NCBI RefSeq assembly: GCF_036588685.1
Contig: NC_086380.1
Span: 67,778,180 to 67,842,179 of the forward strand
DNA length: 64,000 nucleotides
Source of the DNA: Mytilus trossulus
Taxonomy: Eukaryota; Mollusca; Bivalvia; Mytilida; Mytilidae
Direction: 5' to 3'
Shown here: positions 11,454-23,420 of the stretch, in pieces
How the letters are laid out: the number at the start of each line of letters is the position of its first letter
Numbering within the stretch: the first letter of the stretch is position 1
Notes under the pieces: generated by a model
Databases searched by the model: none
Seen by the model: only the letters and a program-made list of their open reading frames with translations
Told to the model about the DNA's origin: nothing
Translations under genes and position numbers: made by a program

Positions 11454-13595
11454 TATTTAAACTACATGTAAACATTGAGTTTTATCAATGGGAACGCAAT
11501 TGTGTTGAGTTTACGTGTGAGTTACACTAACACAACACCGAATTTAGGTCAATGTGAGCACAGCCTTATTTGTTTAGGATAGATGAATAACTGCATATAA
11601 TACACATTTTGTTTCATAATCCTTCATGCTATATATGCACTTGACACTTAGCACATGCATTATACATGTACATGTTATCTGGCATATTTACCTGCAAACA
11701 CTGAGTTTGATTGAGAAATCGAAGTCTGGAGCTGGCATGTCAGTTGACTGCTAGTCGTATATTTTTATTTATGTATTATTGTCATTTTCTTTATTTTCGT
11801 TGGTTACATTTTTGACATCAGACTAGGACTGGAACTGATTTTAATGTGCGTATTGTTATGCGGTTACTTTCTACATTGGCTAGAGGTATAGGGGATGGTT
11901 GAGATCTCACAAACATGTTTAACCCCACCGGATTTTTGCGCCTGTTCCAAGCTAAGTCAGGAGTGTCTGGCCGTTGATAGTCTTGTGTTATTTAAATTTC
12001 AGTTTCTTGTAAACAATTTGAAAATTAGTATGGCGTTCATTATCACTGAACTAATATATATTTGTTAAGGGGCAAGCTGAAGGACGACTCCGGGTGCGGG
12101 AATTTCTCGCTACATTGAAGACCTATTGGTGACCTTTTGCTGTTGTTTTTTCTATGGTCGGGTTTTTGTCTCTTTGACACTCCCCATTTCCATCTCAATT
12201 TTATGTATTGAAAAACGTAAGCTCCTTCAATATGTGTTCATAAAGATAAAGATTCAAAATCGTCAAAGATGATTTTCATGACCGGATAACTGTCTTTTAC
12301 TGTTTATAATGAAGCCAACAAGTTCCCAAATGTCAAATGTAGGTTATCTCATGCATTTATCTAGTCACAGAGGGGATTAACGAATATTGATGAGCCTTAT
12401 GTCGCTCAATCTAGTTTTCTGTGTAATGTTTTTGGACGGTTTGTCTCTTCCACATGACAGTATTTTTACAAAACAAGTTCTTGGGTTTGTCCGTGTTTCT
12501 GTAGTTATCAACCCCTTTATATCTCCATTCTTTGTTACATTTGCCTGTCTTCTCTGGTTATATTTGGACTTTTATAGTTTTGGAATTTGAATTTTTAGTA
12601 TCGTTCTTGTCAATCTGATGCCAAGAAATCGTTGAGTTTATGTTAAAATTCCGTTTCAAAAATATTTTATCTTTTTAAAAACATTTTAATCAAAACATGA
12701 ACTCCAAATTTCTTTTTTGAGATAAGTTTGTCTTCTGTCATTTATACGTCTGTCGATCTTTCTTTTTTAATATGTTTTATTGTATATTTTGTTCGGATTT
12801 GTTCAGTTGTGTTATGCTTTGAGATTTCACACGATAAAGTGTAGACATATCTTTTCTGTCCGAAATACTAAATAACAATCGAAATTAGTATATGTTGTGG
12901 AATGTCAATTGTTAACTTTTATTAAACGTGTGTTTGCAATGGTTTGGGGGTACATCGATATTGTATTTGGAAATTTGAAATGGGAAATAAGAAATCTGAA
13001 ATTGTTTGAATTATGTAAACAAGTGAGTGATAAATAAAGTTTCAAGAATTGCTCTAAATTGGCTAACATGTGAACATATACTATAATAGAAAAACACAAA
13101 TATGAGATATGGTGAATCTATCTATGGCACAAAATCAGAAGCTGTACCCTAAATACCTACACAAAAAGCCCAGGATGAGCTCTTTTTTTAATTTATTTTG
13201 TTTTTGTTGTAGATTTAATACATTTCATACGACGCTTAAAGTTCGGCTTAGCCGTTAAACAAGGTTCAAACCATCATGATTACTTAAAATGTCCTGTACG
13301 AAGTCAGAAATATGATGATATCAAATGTGTTCCTGATGTCGGAACTACAATCCCCTTCCCTTTTCACGACTGTGACCTACCGAATCAGAATTAACTGGGT
13401 TTTTAATATTATGAGGAACAAACCTGGTGCTGTATGTTGAGCGATATCACCCCATTTGTGGTTAGGTTCGTGTTGCTTAGTCTTTAGTTTTGTATGTTGT
13501 GTACAGTGTTCCATTATTTGTCTGTTTGACTTTTTCTATTCAAGACATGGCGTGGTCATTTATTTTTGAACTATGAGTTTGACTATCACTCTAAA
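11454..13595. other. No gene; dispersed repeats
   Basis: Contains a Penelope-like 3' tail (11720-12205). The remainder (12206-13595) is AT-rich noncoding DNA with diverged repeat pieces at about 12380-12600 and 13420-13590. Open frames here are short and show no domain. Confidence 0.55.
11720..12205 (+). repeat. Penelope-like 3' tail, 5'-truncated copy
   Basis: Collinear with 30480-30966: the segments 'gagctggcatgtcag', 'tttctacattgg', 'gtttaacccc', 'gcgggaatttctcgc' and 'tgttgtctctttgaca' (with changes) follow in the same order. Only the untranslated 3' part is present, as expected for incomplete target-primed insertion. Confidence 0.8.
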
Positions 13596-14945
13596 ATTGA
13601 GAATGGAAATGGGGAATGTATCAACGAGAGAACAACCCGACCATAGAAAAAAAACAACAGCAGAAGGTCACTAACAGGTCTTCAATGTAACGAGAAATTC
13701 CCGCACCCGGCGGCGTCCTTCAGCTGGCTCTTAAACACATATATTCTAGTTCAGTGATTATGAACGCCTACTAATTTCCAAATTGTACACCTGAAACTAA
13801 AATTAAGATATTGCAAGACTAACGAAGGCCAGAGGTTCCTGACTTGGGACAGGCGAAAAAATGCGGCGGGGTGAAACATGTTTTTGAGATTTCAACCTTC
13901 CCCCTATACATCTAGCCAATGTAGAAAAGTAAACGCATAATAAAACGTACATTTAAAATTCAATTCAAGAGAAGTCCGAGTCTGATGTCAGAAGATGTAA
14001 CCAAAGAAAATAAACAAAATGACAATTATACATAAATAACAATAGACTACTAGCAGTTAACTGACATGCCAACTTCAGACTTCTGAAACTGAGTGAAAGA
14101 TTATGATTTCATCATATGAATATCAGGCACAATCCTTCCCGTTCGTGGTTCAGTATCATACCATAAAAATATATATGAGAGGAACATAACCCGCCCGTGC
14201 CATGCCAACAACTAGTTTTTGAAAAAAAGTGTTTATTTCCGATGCAAAGACCCTATAAATGAATCAATATTAACGCCACAATATGCAATATTTAATGACC
14301 TGACAACAGTATCGTAACTATATCCCTTCTTAATAAGTCTATTTAAAGGTTTTGTTAGTTTCTGCGGTGAATACTGACATTTTTGTGCTTTATAAAGAAT
14401 ATTTCCATAAAAAAATGAATGTGAACTACCTAAACGTATAAGAAGTTTGCATGTTGAGCTATATTTACGAATGATGTCCTTAGTTTAGTTTAAACATATT
14501 TGTTTATAGTGGATTGGGAAACAAGTTTTGCAACTTATATTAATCCCTTTCCACTTTGCGGGTGGATGATGTCCTTATACCGATGATAGAATTTAGTAAA
14601 TGTTTTGACTAGTTTGTGATATCGAAAACCATGGTGTAATAATTTTTCAGTAATACATAAAATTTCTCTCGTTAAAATCTAAAACATTGTTACTACACGA
14701 GCGAATCGTACATGTTTGTGACAAGTGAAAGTCACCATCTAATAATGGATAATCAACGATAGGAAATGAAAAATCATCTCTTTTATCATAAATTTTAGTA
14801 TTAAGCTTTCCGTTCGTGATATAGATATCAAGATCGAGGAAAGGGCAGTGGTCATTGTTAGTATTATCTTTATTTAAAGTAAGTTTAACAGGATACATTT
14901 CTTTAGTATACATACTGAAGTCGTCATTATTGAGAGCCAAAAAGT
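13596..14945 (-). mobile_element. Penelope-like retroelement, 5'-truncated
   Basis: Minus-strand copy of the element at 28.9-30.97 kb. It begins within the RT just after the catalytic YLDD position (frame 14945-14647, with LALNNDDFSMY and KIYDKRDDFSFP) and runs through the 3' tail to 13596. The frame is not continuous beyond 14647. An 83-base insertion with a 12-base duplication interrupts it at 14483-14565. Confidence 0.75.
14483..14565. mobile_element. 83-bp insertion with 12-bp target duplication
   Basis: The element at 30.06-30.12 kb is continuous here, whereas this copy carries 83 extra bases flanked by the direct repeat ATGATGTCCTTA at 14471-14482 and 14566-14577. A 12-bp duplication suggests LINE-mobilised insertion of a short retrosequence. 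Its own identity is unknown. Confidence 0.6.
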
Positions 14946-15485
14946 ATCCTTTGCCCCTCTTTAACATGCATGTATGTTTAAACCCTCATCATTTATGTAT
15001 GTTCTGGTCCCATGTTCGGAATGGGCTTTACTGTTGGTTGAATGCGGTATTGGTGACCTAAAGCTATTAATTGCTGTGTCATTTGGTGAACTGTGAAAAG
15101 GTTTATAATTAAATCTAAATAAGCATTTAATGTTTGTCATTTGACCTTTAACAAGCATATTGCAATTCGATAAATTTATTTTATTTACAGGTCACTGTTG
15201 TTCATACTGCCCACAATGTTCCAACGTTTATCTAAATCCCTGGCCTCAACATATTTGAGTTTATGTGTTTCCGATGATATTAAATACGGAAAAGCAATAC
15301 GAAAGGTTACATTATTTTCATTTAGCAGTGTGTTTATCTTTTATTATTCGGATTAATGTTGCTATTATTTTTCGTGCATATGCCTTTCACCTCGTCACTC
15401 AAGCTGAAATAACATTATAGCATTCTATGGGTTGTTAAGCAACATTATCATAGAAATAAATATATTTGAGATAAATAATAATAAG

Positions 15486-15934
15486 AATGGAAATGGAGAT
15501 GTGTCAAAGAGACAACAACCCGACCATTGAACAGACAACAACAGAAGGTCACCAACACGTCTGTTCCTATTCAGCATGATCTATGTCTCATTTTAGTTTC
15601 AGTTTGCAGACCGGATTTCCCAACCATCCCAAGATTAAAAACCTACTTTACAGAAATTTCAAAGTTCCTTATTGGTATGCATGGTAAATTAAGTCTCAAA
15701 CTGACCATGCATTTTTTTTATTTTAGTTTCTTGTGTACAATTTGGAAACTAATATGGCGTTCATTATCACTAAACTAGTATATATTTGTTTAGGGGCCAG
15801 CTGAAGGACGCCTCCGGGTGCGGGAATTTCTCGATACATTGAAGACCTGTTGTTGACCTTCTGCTGTTGTTTTTTTATTTGGTCGGGTTATTGTCTCTTT
15901 GATACATTCCCCATTTCCATTCTCAATTTTATGA
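15486..15934. repeat. Two Penelope-like 3' tails, head to head
   Basis: 15486-15562 is a minus-orientation piece of the element tail and 15718-15934 is a plus-orientation piece that includes the same terminal segment, so the pair forms an inverted repeat around about 155 unrelated bases. Confidence 0.65.
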
Positions 15935-16117
15935 TATATTTGCCACTGGAAATTAAACAACAACAATGAATGAAATTTCGGATGACGTGTTAAACAATTT
16001 TTTTAGCTCATCAACTTACCGACCACTCACATATGTATACATAATGTCCGAAGTCAGGAACCGGATGTTCAGTTGATGTTGGTCATAAATGTTCTCATTT
16101 CTCGTCTTTTTTTTATA

Positions 16118-16318
16118 TATCTTAGACTGTTAGTTTTCCCGTTTAAATGGTTTTACACACCTCATTTTAGGGGGCCTTATAGCTTGCCGTTCTGTGCGAA
16201 CCAAGGTTCGATATTGAAGACAGTACTTTGATTTATAATGTTTTACTTTTACAAAGTGTGATTTGAATGGCGAGTTGTCTCATTGGCCCTTACACCACAT
16301 CTTCTTTTATCTATATTA
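16118..16318 (+). repeat. Dispersed repeat R1
   Basis: About 200 bases running from 'gttttcccgttt' to 'accacatcttctttt'. Related copies sit at 17205-17465 (-), 40138-40236 (+, partial), 43680-43890 (+), 56615-56780 (+) and 63690-63960 (-). I see no coding capacity; it is probably a SINE- or MITE-like family. Confidence 0.7.
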
Positions 16319-16394
16319 TATGTTTTAGCACAAAATGCTCAAATATAAAAAAAGAATTATTGCATCATTCTCAAAAACTAAATATAATAGCATA

Positions 16395-16790
16395 CATTGA
16401 GAATGGAAAGGTGAATAAGTCAACGAGACAACAACATGACCATAAAGCAAAAAACAGATGAAGACAACCAATGGGTCTCCAATGCAGTGTGAAAATCCCG
16501 CACCCGGAGTCGTGCTTCAGTTGGCCCGTAAAGAAAAATAAATCAGTACAGTGATAATGGACGTCATACTAAACTCCACAATATATATATGAACTAAAAT
16601 AAAAAATTAAAGACTAACAAAGGCTAGAGTCTCCTGATTAGAGACAGGTGCAAAAATGCCGCGGGGTTAAATATGTTTTGCAAGATCTTTAATTTCCCCG
16701 TATATATATAGGCAATGAAGACCAAATCACACAGCAATATGCATAGTGAATTAAAACACGGTTAAAAAATAAATTCGAGTCTGATGGCAG
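16395..16790 (-). repeat. Penelope-like 3' tail, 5'-truncated copy
   Basis: Reverse-complement match to the 30.5-30.97 kb tail, more diverged than the copies at 11.7 and 13.6 kb. Confidence 0.7.
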
Positions 16791-17204
16791 AACAGCTCAC
16801 ATATATAACACAAAGACATATATGTTGTAAGTTTAAAATTACATTTCAAAAACATAAAAACAAATAAAGATGAAGCTAGATAATTATAGAATTCAAGAGA
16901 ACATGAAAACAGTTAAACTTTATAGCAGGCATTGATGTAGTTTGGTTATTTGTGTCATTGGTTTTCTACATGAAGGTCGGAACGGTGTTGATGAAATAGG
17001 GAATAAAAGTAAAAAAAATAGTACAGAATTAAAGCCCAACAAATAAGGAAACCCCTTTCCCTTCCCTCCTCCAAAACAAAAGAGAAAGGAGAGTGGTATG
17101 ATGAATAAAAAATGAGAAAAAATAGGCAAAATAGATTTAGAAAAGTAAAAAAAAAATAGAAACGAGTGACACACCATTCATACACTCCTATATCATTTCT
17201 GTCT

Positions 17205-17465
17205 ATATAAAAAAGAAGATGTGGTATGATTGCTAATGAGACAACTATCCACAAAAGACCAAAATGACACAGACATTAACAACTATAGGTATCCGTACGG
17301 CATTCAACAATGAGCAAAGCCAATACCGCATGGTCAGCTATAAAAGGCCCCCATAAGACAATGTAAAACAATTCAAACAAGAAAACTAACGGCCTCGTTC
17401 ATGCAAACAAATAAACGAAAAACAAATATGTAACACAGTAATAAACGACAACCACTGAATTTACT
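17205..17465 (-). repeat. Dispersed repeat R1, related subfamily
   Basis: On the minus strand it shares with the 43.7 kb copy the order gttttc..ttgttt, ggggcctttta, tagttgtctcatt, accacatcttc, with several insertions. Confidence 0.65.
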
Positions 17466-19788
17466 GGCTTCTGATCATATTACGTGTATATATTGTATAT
17501 ATAGCAATAGAAAATATACACGTTTTGATAAAAAAATGTTTTCATCAGGGACCATACAAAAATTTTAAAAACATTCTTGTCTCCGTAAGTAATTAATACG
17601 TTTAAATAAACCGCGATAACTTTATAAATAATCTATGACTCATAGTGATCACATGACAACTTATCGTCCACTGCTAGATGTACTGATTTAATGAATCTCA
17701 GGTAATAACCGTATAACATTGTTTTTACATTTACAACACTTAATAATAACACTGTTGGTGCGTAATTATGTCGTATTTACATCATTTTATCAAACTAAGA
17801 GATTTGAAATACTAGAATTATGGTGAATCGTTTATTTTCTCATTCTACTTTCGTTTTCTGTTTGCATTAACCTTTTATTTTAGTTTGCTTAAGTTTGATC
17901 ATGATGAGACACATGTTTAACCCACATGTATATCAATTTGAATGCAAAATATTTACTTCCTGATGTTGAACAATTAACAATAAATCAACCAAAATGCAGA
18001 TTATTTCTGAATCAAACAATAAAAGAAAGCAATATACAGGGAATTCCTGACATGGAATATTGGTTCTGTTGTAATATAATACACTCATAATACATTAATT
18101 AAAGATCTAGTGGTTGTTTCAATACAATATATATTTCTGTGCCAATTGTTTTCCTTTCCCAAAACGATGCTTGGAACATAGAAGTAACGGGCATCCGTCC
18201 GTCTGTCCGTCGGATCGTTAGTCTGTGTGTCTGTCCATCCGGTCTTGTCCGACCTCTCACATGTACAATTCTTATCAGAATATTAATGAATCTTATACTA
18301 TAGGTTTTAAACAGTAATTTCTTAGAGGCAATATTTTTGTGATTTAGATATTTTATCATTTACTTTAAAATACAAATGCATTTTGCTTGACAAATAATTT
18401 CGCGATTTGCGTAACAACAACAATCCCTTCAAGCTAAATGGTGGTTCCCTTATTTGTTTAAAAAAAGATGTATGTCACAATTTCATAATCATTTCAGTTT
18501 ATAAACTGAACTTAAGTAAGGTTTATAATAAATGGAAAGTTTATTACATCCAACATCATCAGATTTCTTATTTGACTTTATGTATTGTGTGTACATTAAG
18601 GAGGTAATGTTAATTTAATTTTATCGTGAATTTCGCCAACGCTGTAATGAGTTTTGTTGTTAGAAATCCTTTTTACATTTCAAAATTGGTTAATGAAATG
18701 TCGGGGTGTATGACCGCCATCCATGTAAATTAGTTCTTCCTTAGACAAGGCGAATGGGCGATGATTAACTGTCTCATATGTTTTAATGGCAAGCTTGCGT
18801 AGGGACATTAAGGCTTGGTTTTGGCCCAAGAAAATAAAATGTTTGATATATTTTTCAAATTGGCACATAATCAGGGTCACGAAATATTTAGATTTTTATA
18901 TGATGACGTCACAATTACGTCATAATATGAAATATTTCATAAAAACGATAAACAATACAGAATTAATTCAGTTTACTTTCTTTATTTCTGTTGTGGAAAC
19001 ATCGTGTGCAGTCAAGAAACAACAATATTAATTAACAGAAGCTTTATTATAACTATTGACAAAATCTCACCAAATATAAAAATTATTTCTTGGGTGTGGA
19101 CATACTTTTTCAATATTAAATATATATAAAAAAAAAATAGTTTAAAGGAAAATCACTAAATTTTACAATATATGCAAATAAGGTCATGATTTGTTACCAT
19201 GGTAACTTGTTCTATGTCCAAAATCGCTTTGTTTTTCTTAATACCTTATACCTTCGATACCTTTCAGTAATTAACAAATATATATGATAACTTTTTAACT
19301 TGCAGTAATTTTTGTGACAAATAAGGGCTAATTTGTAAATTAGGAAAGAAAGTTATTGTAACATAAGCATTAGCATTTGTAGAGTATTGTTCTAGAAACG
19401 TTCAGTTTCGAAAAAGATATCTATTGCTATAGAATTTAGGATTTTCCACTATTTTATATTATTGTTTCATTAAATAAAAATAACAAATTTCGTGCATCTG
19501 ATTCTCTTTGCGCATGTACATTTTGAACCTTCATTGAGAACGATCACAAACCAGGGATGTATACATAAAACCATTTATATATATTAAATTAATTAAGTGT
19601 TATTTTAACAAAACGAGATGGAAAGATAAGTCTTAAATTCCACTCCCCCTCAATCTAAATAACATTTTATTTGGTTAAAAATAGGGCTCATTATTGACGA
19701 GACATCTGTATACCTTTATTTATAATTATCAAAACAAAATGAAAGCTATTACACATGAGATAAAACTTATCACTATTCTATTTTGCAG
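17466..19788. other. No gene recognised; upstream region of B-box gene
   Basis: AT-rich. It contains short CCGTCTGTCC-type simple repeats near 18195-18245. It may hold the promoter or a noncoding first exon of the 19.8 kb gene, because an intron acceptor ends at 19788. Confidence 0.5.
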
Positions 19789-19789
19789 C

Positions 19790-21478
19790 ATGTCGAGTAA
19801 GTTGATCGTATGTGGAGTATGCGAATACCGCAACATCAACAAACCCTCGGTAGTCTGGTGTTCGGAATGCGACGAAGGTCTTTGCAAGGAGTGCCAAGAG
19901 CATCATGCAGCTTCAAAGGTTTCCAGAGACCATAGTTGTGTACAAATCTCCGAATACCAGAAGCTTCCTGCCAATATACTGGAAATTACTCATAATTGTC
20001 CAAAGCACAATGAAAAATACCAAATATTTTGTAAGAAACACGATAGTCCTTGCTGTAGACGATGCGTTGTTGAATCACATGATCAATGCGGTGGGTTAAA
20101 CGCGATAGATGACGTCATCCAAAATGTTAAGTCTTCAAATGCATTCTTAGAGATTGAACAAATGCTTGTGGAGGTCTCGGAAAATTTACAGAGAATAAGA
20201 AAAGGTCGACAAGACAACATTCAAAGTCTGAAGGAGAACAAGACCAAAATTGAATTGGAAATTAAGGAGACACGAATATTGATTAACGATCATCTCGATA
20301 AACTGCAGGAAAGTCTGCTGAAAGAGTTGTATGCCGCTGAGGAAAAGGAAAACAAGAAAATCAGCTGTTTAATATCATCCATACAAGAGAAAGAAATGGA
20401 GATAACAGAATACCTGACCAATTTCGATAAAATAAAACAGCATGCTTCAGACCTCCAGACATTCGTGGCTATGAAACACATCCAACAAGACGTATCAAAA
20501 AACGAACAATTCATAGAATCCATGTTAAAAGAAGACAAAACGAACAATGTTACCCTTTCTTTTGAAAAAGAAAACACTTTCGAAAATCTACCTACCGCTC
20601 TAAACAAGATGGGAACCATTATCTTAGATACCAGGTCAAGTAATACAACACTAATAATACGGAAGAACAAACAAGCACAGATAATAGTGCCTACCACACA
20701 TGTTCCTACCGTTGATGATCTTAAACTAACTTTAAGACAGACGATTAAAACAATTGGAGAAAATATTACTGGTTGCTCCTTATTACCGGATGGCAGAATG
20801 ATTTTTTCCTGCTATTTTAGTGGGCAAATAAATGTGATGAAAACCGACGGGTCGTTAGATTTTACATTACATCCAGGATCGTATACATCTCATATACACT
20901 TTATAGAGGACAGTCAAAAACTTGTTGTAACATCTGGCATTGAAAAGTCAATCACGACAATAAATATGAAAGACAGAAAAACTGAAAAAATGATTCAATG
21001 CGGGTCATCGGTTTATGGAATAGTTCACAAAGATGGACAATTGTTCTATAATGGATATGACAGTGGATTATGTGTTGTAAGTTTAGATGACGAGTCAGTG
21101 ACACATCTTGTTAATGATACCTTGCCTTCAAATTGCAGCATTGCAATATGGTCAGATCAACTTTATTATATAAACGATGATGATTCAGTAGTATGCTGTG
21201 ATCTTCAAGGGAAACTAAAATGGAAATCAGAACTCAAACCATTTCTGCAATGTGCACAAGGTATTGCGGTAGACAATCACGGACGTGTTTATGTATCAGG
21301 CTTTCATTCTCACAATGTCGTTGTTATTTCACCAGACGGAAACAAACACAGGGTGTTGCTTTTAGAGAAAGATGGTATTAAAAATCCACAAGCTTTGTTC
21401 TTTGATCGAACAAATAACAAGCTACTAATTGCGAACAAAAGATATCAGGCATTTCTTTATGATGTATCAAATTGTTGA
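19790..21478 (+). CDS. B-box / coiled-coil / beta-propeller (TRIM-like) protein
   Basis: Intact frame of 562 residues from ATG 19790. I prefer this start because 'tctattttgcag' forms a splice acceptor just before it; an in-frame ATG at 19694 would add 32 residues. Residues 8-48 form a first B-box (C8, C11, C24, C27, C32, C35, His 38/39, H48). Residues 70-100 form a second (C70, H73, C81, H84, C89, C92, H97). Residues ~115-265 are Lys/Glu-rich helix typical of the TRIM coiled coil. Residues ~330-562 contain repeated blades such as GCSLLPDGRMIF and GIAVDNHGRVYVSG, of NHL or six-bladed propeller type. There is no RING finger, so it lacks the usual E3 module; this TRIM56/TRIM71-like layout is greatly expanded in bivalves. 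Cytoplasmic adaptor or innate-immune roles are family-level inference. Confidence 0.9.
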   Translation: MSSKLIVCGVCEYRNINKPSVVWCSECDEGLCKECQEHHAASKVSRDHSCVQISEYQKLPANILEITHNCPKHNEKYQIFCKKHDSPCCRRCVVESHDQCGGLNAIDDVIQNVKSSNAFLEIEQMLVEVSENLQRIRKGRQDNIQSLKENKTKIELEIKETRILINDHLDKLQESLLKELYAAEEKENKKISCLISSIQEKEMEITEYLTNFDKIKQHASDLQTFVAMKHIQQDVSKNEQFIESMLKEDKTNNVTLSFEKENTFENLPTALNKMGTIILDTRSSNTTLIIRKNKQAQIIVPTTHVPTVDDLKLTLRQTIKTIGENITGCSLLPDGRMIFSCYFSGQINVMKTDGSLDFTLHPGSYTSHIHFIEDSQKLVVTSGIEKSITTINMKDRKTEKMIQCGSSVYGIVHKDGQLFYNGYDSGLCVVSLDDESVTHLVNDTLPSNCSIAIWSDQLYYINDDDSVVCCDLQGKLKWKSELKPFLQCAQGIAVDNHGRVYVSGFHSHNVVVISPDGNKHRVLLLEKDGIKNPQALFFDRTNNKLLIANKRYQAFLYDVSNC

Positions 21479-21507
21479 CTTGGTGCACGTGCAATATGCT
21501 CTTTCTA

Positions 21508-21513
21508 AATAAA
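21508..21513 (+). terminator. Polyadenylation signal AATAAA
   Basis: A canonical AATAAA lies 30 bases after the stop codon of the B-box gene, giving a very short 3' UTR if used. Confidence 0.6.
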
Positions 21514-23269
21514 CAGATGAAAATGTTTTGAAGTCTGATAAATTCGATGTTTATACGCTCAGACTTTTGCGTTTCTACATATGATTAAGTCGTGATACAT
21601 GTTATTCCTCTACAGCAATCAAACTTACAAAATACATAGAAGTAGCGAGAATTAATTAAAAAGTTATAAAAAAAAGTGTCAAACTTGGTTTTATTTTGGT
21701 TCGTTTTGAAGATCAAGTATACCATGTATAACTCTTAGTGATGTAGATTTATTCAGCCCCTCTTATTGAATATTTATGTATTTAGTGTACTAAACATTAC
21801 TGAATCACAGTGTATGGTTTTGATTCTTAAGGCCTTAATTTTCGTTATTCTATAATGAAAACTGATAAACGTTTTACGATTTGGACTTCAGTATGCTTAT
21901 AACATTTATCTACTCGAACTTTACCTCAATTGTTTCCAATTTTGTCATGTTGAAGCTCTTTATAACTTGCTATACTTTATGAGATTTGCTAATTGTTGAC
22001 AGATGTACGGCGACCCATTGTCACTTGATAGTTGTCTCAGTTGCACTCATTACACATTCCGTATTTCAATATTACTGCTTTTAATCCAAAGTTATTTGTG
22101 ACATGCGGCCACGGATAATGAGAGCAAAAAATCTGTGTTTCATTGTCTTCATTTATTAGTTAGTTCACCAAAAGGTTTTTTTAAAAGAAACGGACGTCGA
22201 CTGCAAAAACGTCTCCTGTTATTCATGCATCACCGTTATGTGAATCAATTCTCTAGAACGATCACAATCAGGAATAGGAAAACTTATGAACTGTACTATA
22301 TTTAAAGATTCGTCCGAAAACTTCTCTCCATAGAGTTGAGTCGTTAACATTTCATATCTGTCAACATATTTGTCATGGTGACCGTAAAACTTGTGAAATG
22401 TCGGTTATTCTGTTGGAGCAGTTTTTGTATCGGGAACACACTTCTGTTAATGAAGTTGGTAAAGTGTGAAAGGAGATAAGACAGAGGGTATGTTACTGAT
22501 GAGAAAGTGGAAGTTGAAAATAGGAAAATTGAAGTCACGAGCCATAAATTTTAGTTTGAAGTCCTTCACCTGTGTCAATACCACGGGAGGGATAAAGCTA
22601 TGAAGAAAACCTTCTAGTTTCAGTAGCATCTTTATTCTTAAGTTCACTTTATTAAATGCAGGCACTCACTGAACTGTAGGTTATTGAATGACATCATCAA
22701 TATATAATAAAATGAAAATAAAGACCTCTTCAAAATGCTCATTCTTCGTGTTATGGAGAAAATTGTGTATGAAATCTGCTTCATATTAAGAGAACAAAAG
22801 CAAGTTCGTCATTTTACAGCCCTTCATTCCTTTCCTACTATGAAGAAAATATTTGGATTTATTATCAATTTGTCTTTGTTTTGAATATACATGAAATACT
22901 TGCCACTGGAAGTTAAGTAACCTACGATCAATCTCTTTGTCTATCAGATGTAAAAAAAAAAAAACACATATTTCATTTTATACTTTCGTTTTCTGTTAAT
23001 CTTTTTCTTTTAAAAATTTCTTTAGCCGTGTGATACTGGTGTAACGAGTAACCGGGCGATCAATGGATCCGTATCTGAATAAATCAGGATTTCAAGTGTT
23101 CAACTAATTTTTTCACCACAAACAGTTGTCCTTTTCAAAACAATTAACACATCCTTAAATTGATTCATAACAAAAACTATATACACAGTACAATGCACAT
23201 AAATCAAAATGCAAGGTGAAGAAACTCATTCACAATGCATACACACACTGTATCTAACAGAATATATAA

Positions 23270-23420
23270 ACACAATGTCACTATGCAATCACTTTGCAAC
23301 ATGTATCAGACCGATTGATTCACAATGTCACTAACATATTACTATGCAACATGCATAAGGCCCGTTATTACACAATGTCACCAACAGATTACTTTGCAAC
23401 ATGCATCAAGTACGTATCAC
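23270..23420 (+). repeat. 50-bp tandem repeat, three copies
   Basis: The word 'gcaacatg' recurs at 23296, 23346 and 23396, exactly 50 bases apart, with 'cacaatgtcac' in each unit. Overlapping open frames at 23294-23510 result from this period. Confidence 0.8.

Larger units (their letters stand above)
5139..11565. mobile_element. Possible Harbinger-like element hosting Ngaro copy 1
   Basis: A left end reading GGCCGTGTTCACACC starts at 5139 and a right end whose complement reads GGCTGTGCTCACATT finishes at 11565. Each is flanked by TTA (5136-5138 and 11566-11568), the 3-bp target type of PIF/Harbinger elements. Without the Ngaro insertion the element would be about 1.36 kb. The ends match only in the first ~13 bases with two differences, so chance or two unrelated elements remain possible. 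Confidence 0.3.

Noticed and set aside
22490-22510. Hammerhead ribozyme core ('ctgatgag') as in Penelope-like elements
   Set aside because: The following GAAA and closing stems could not be arranged, and it is not within the element.
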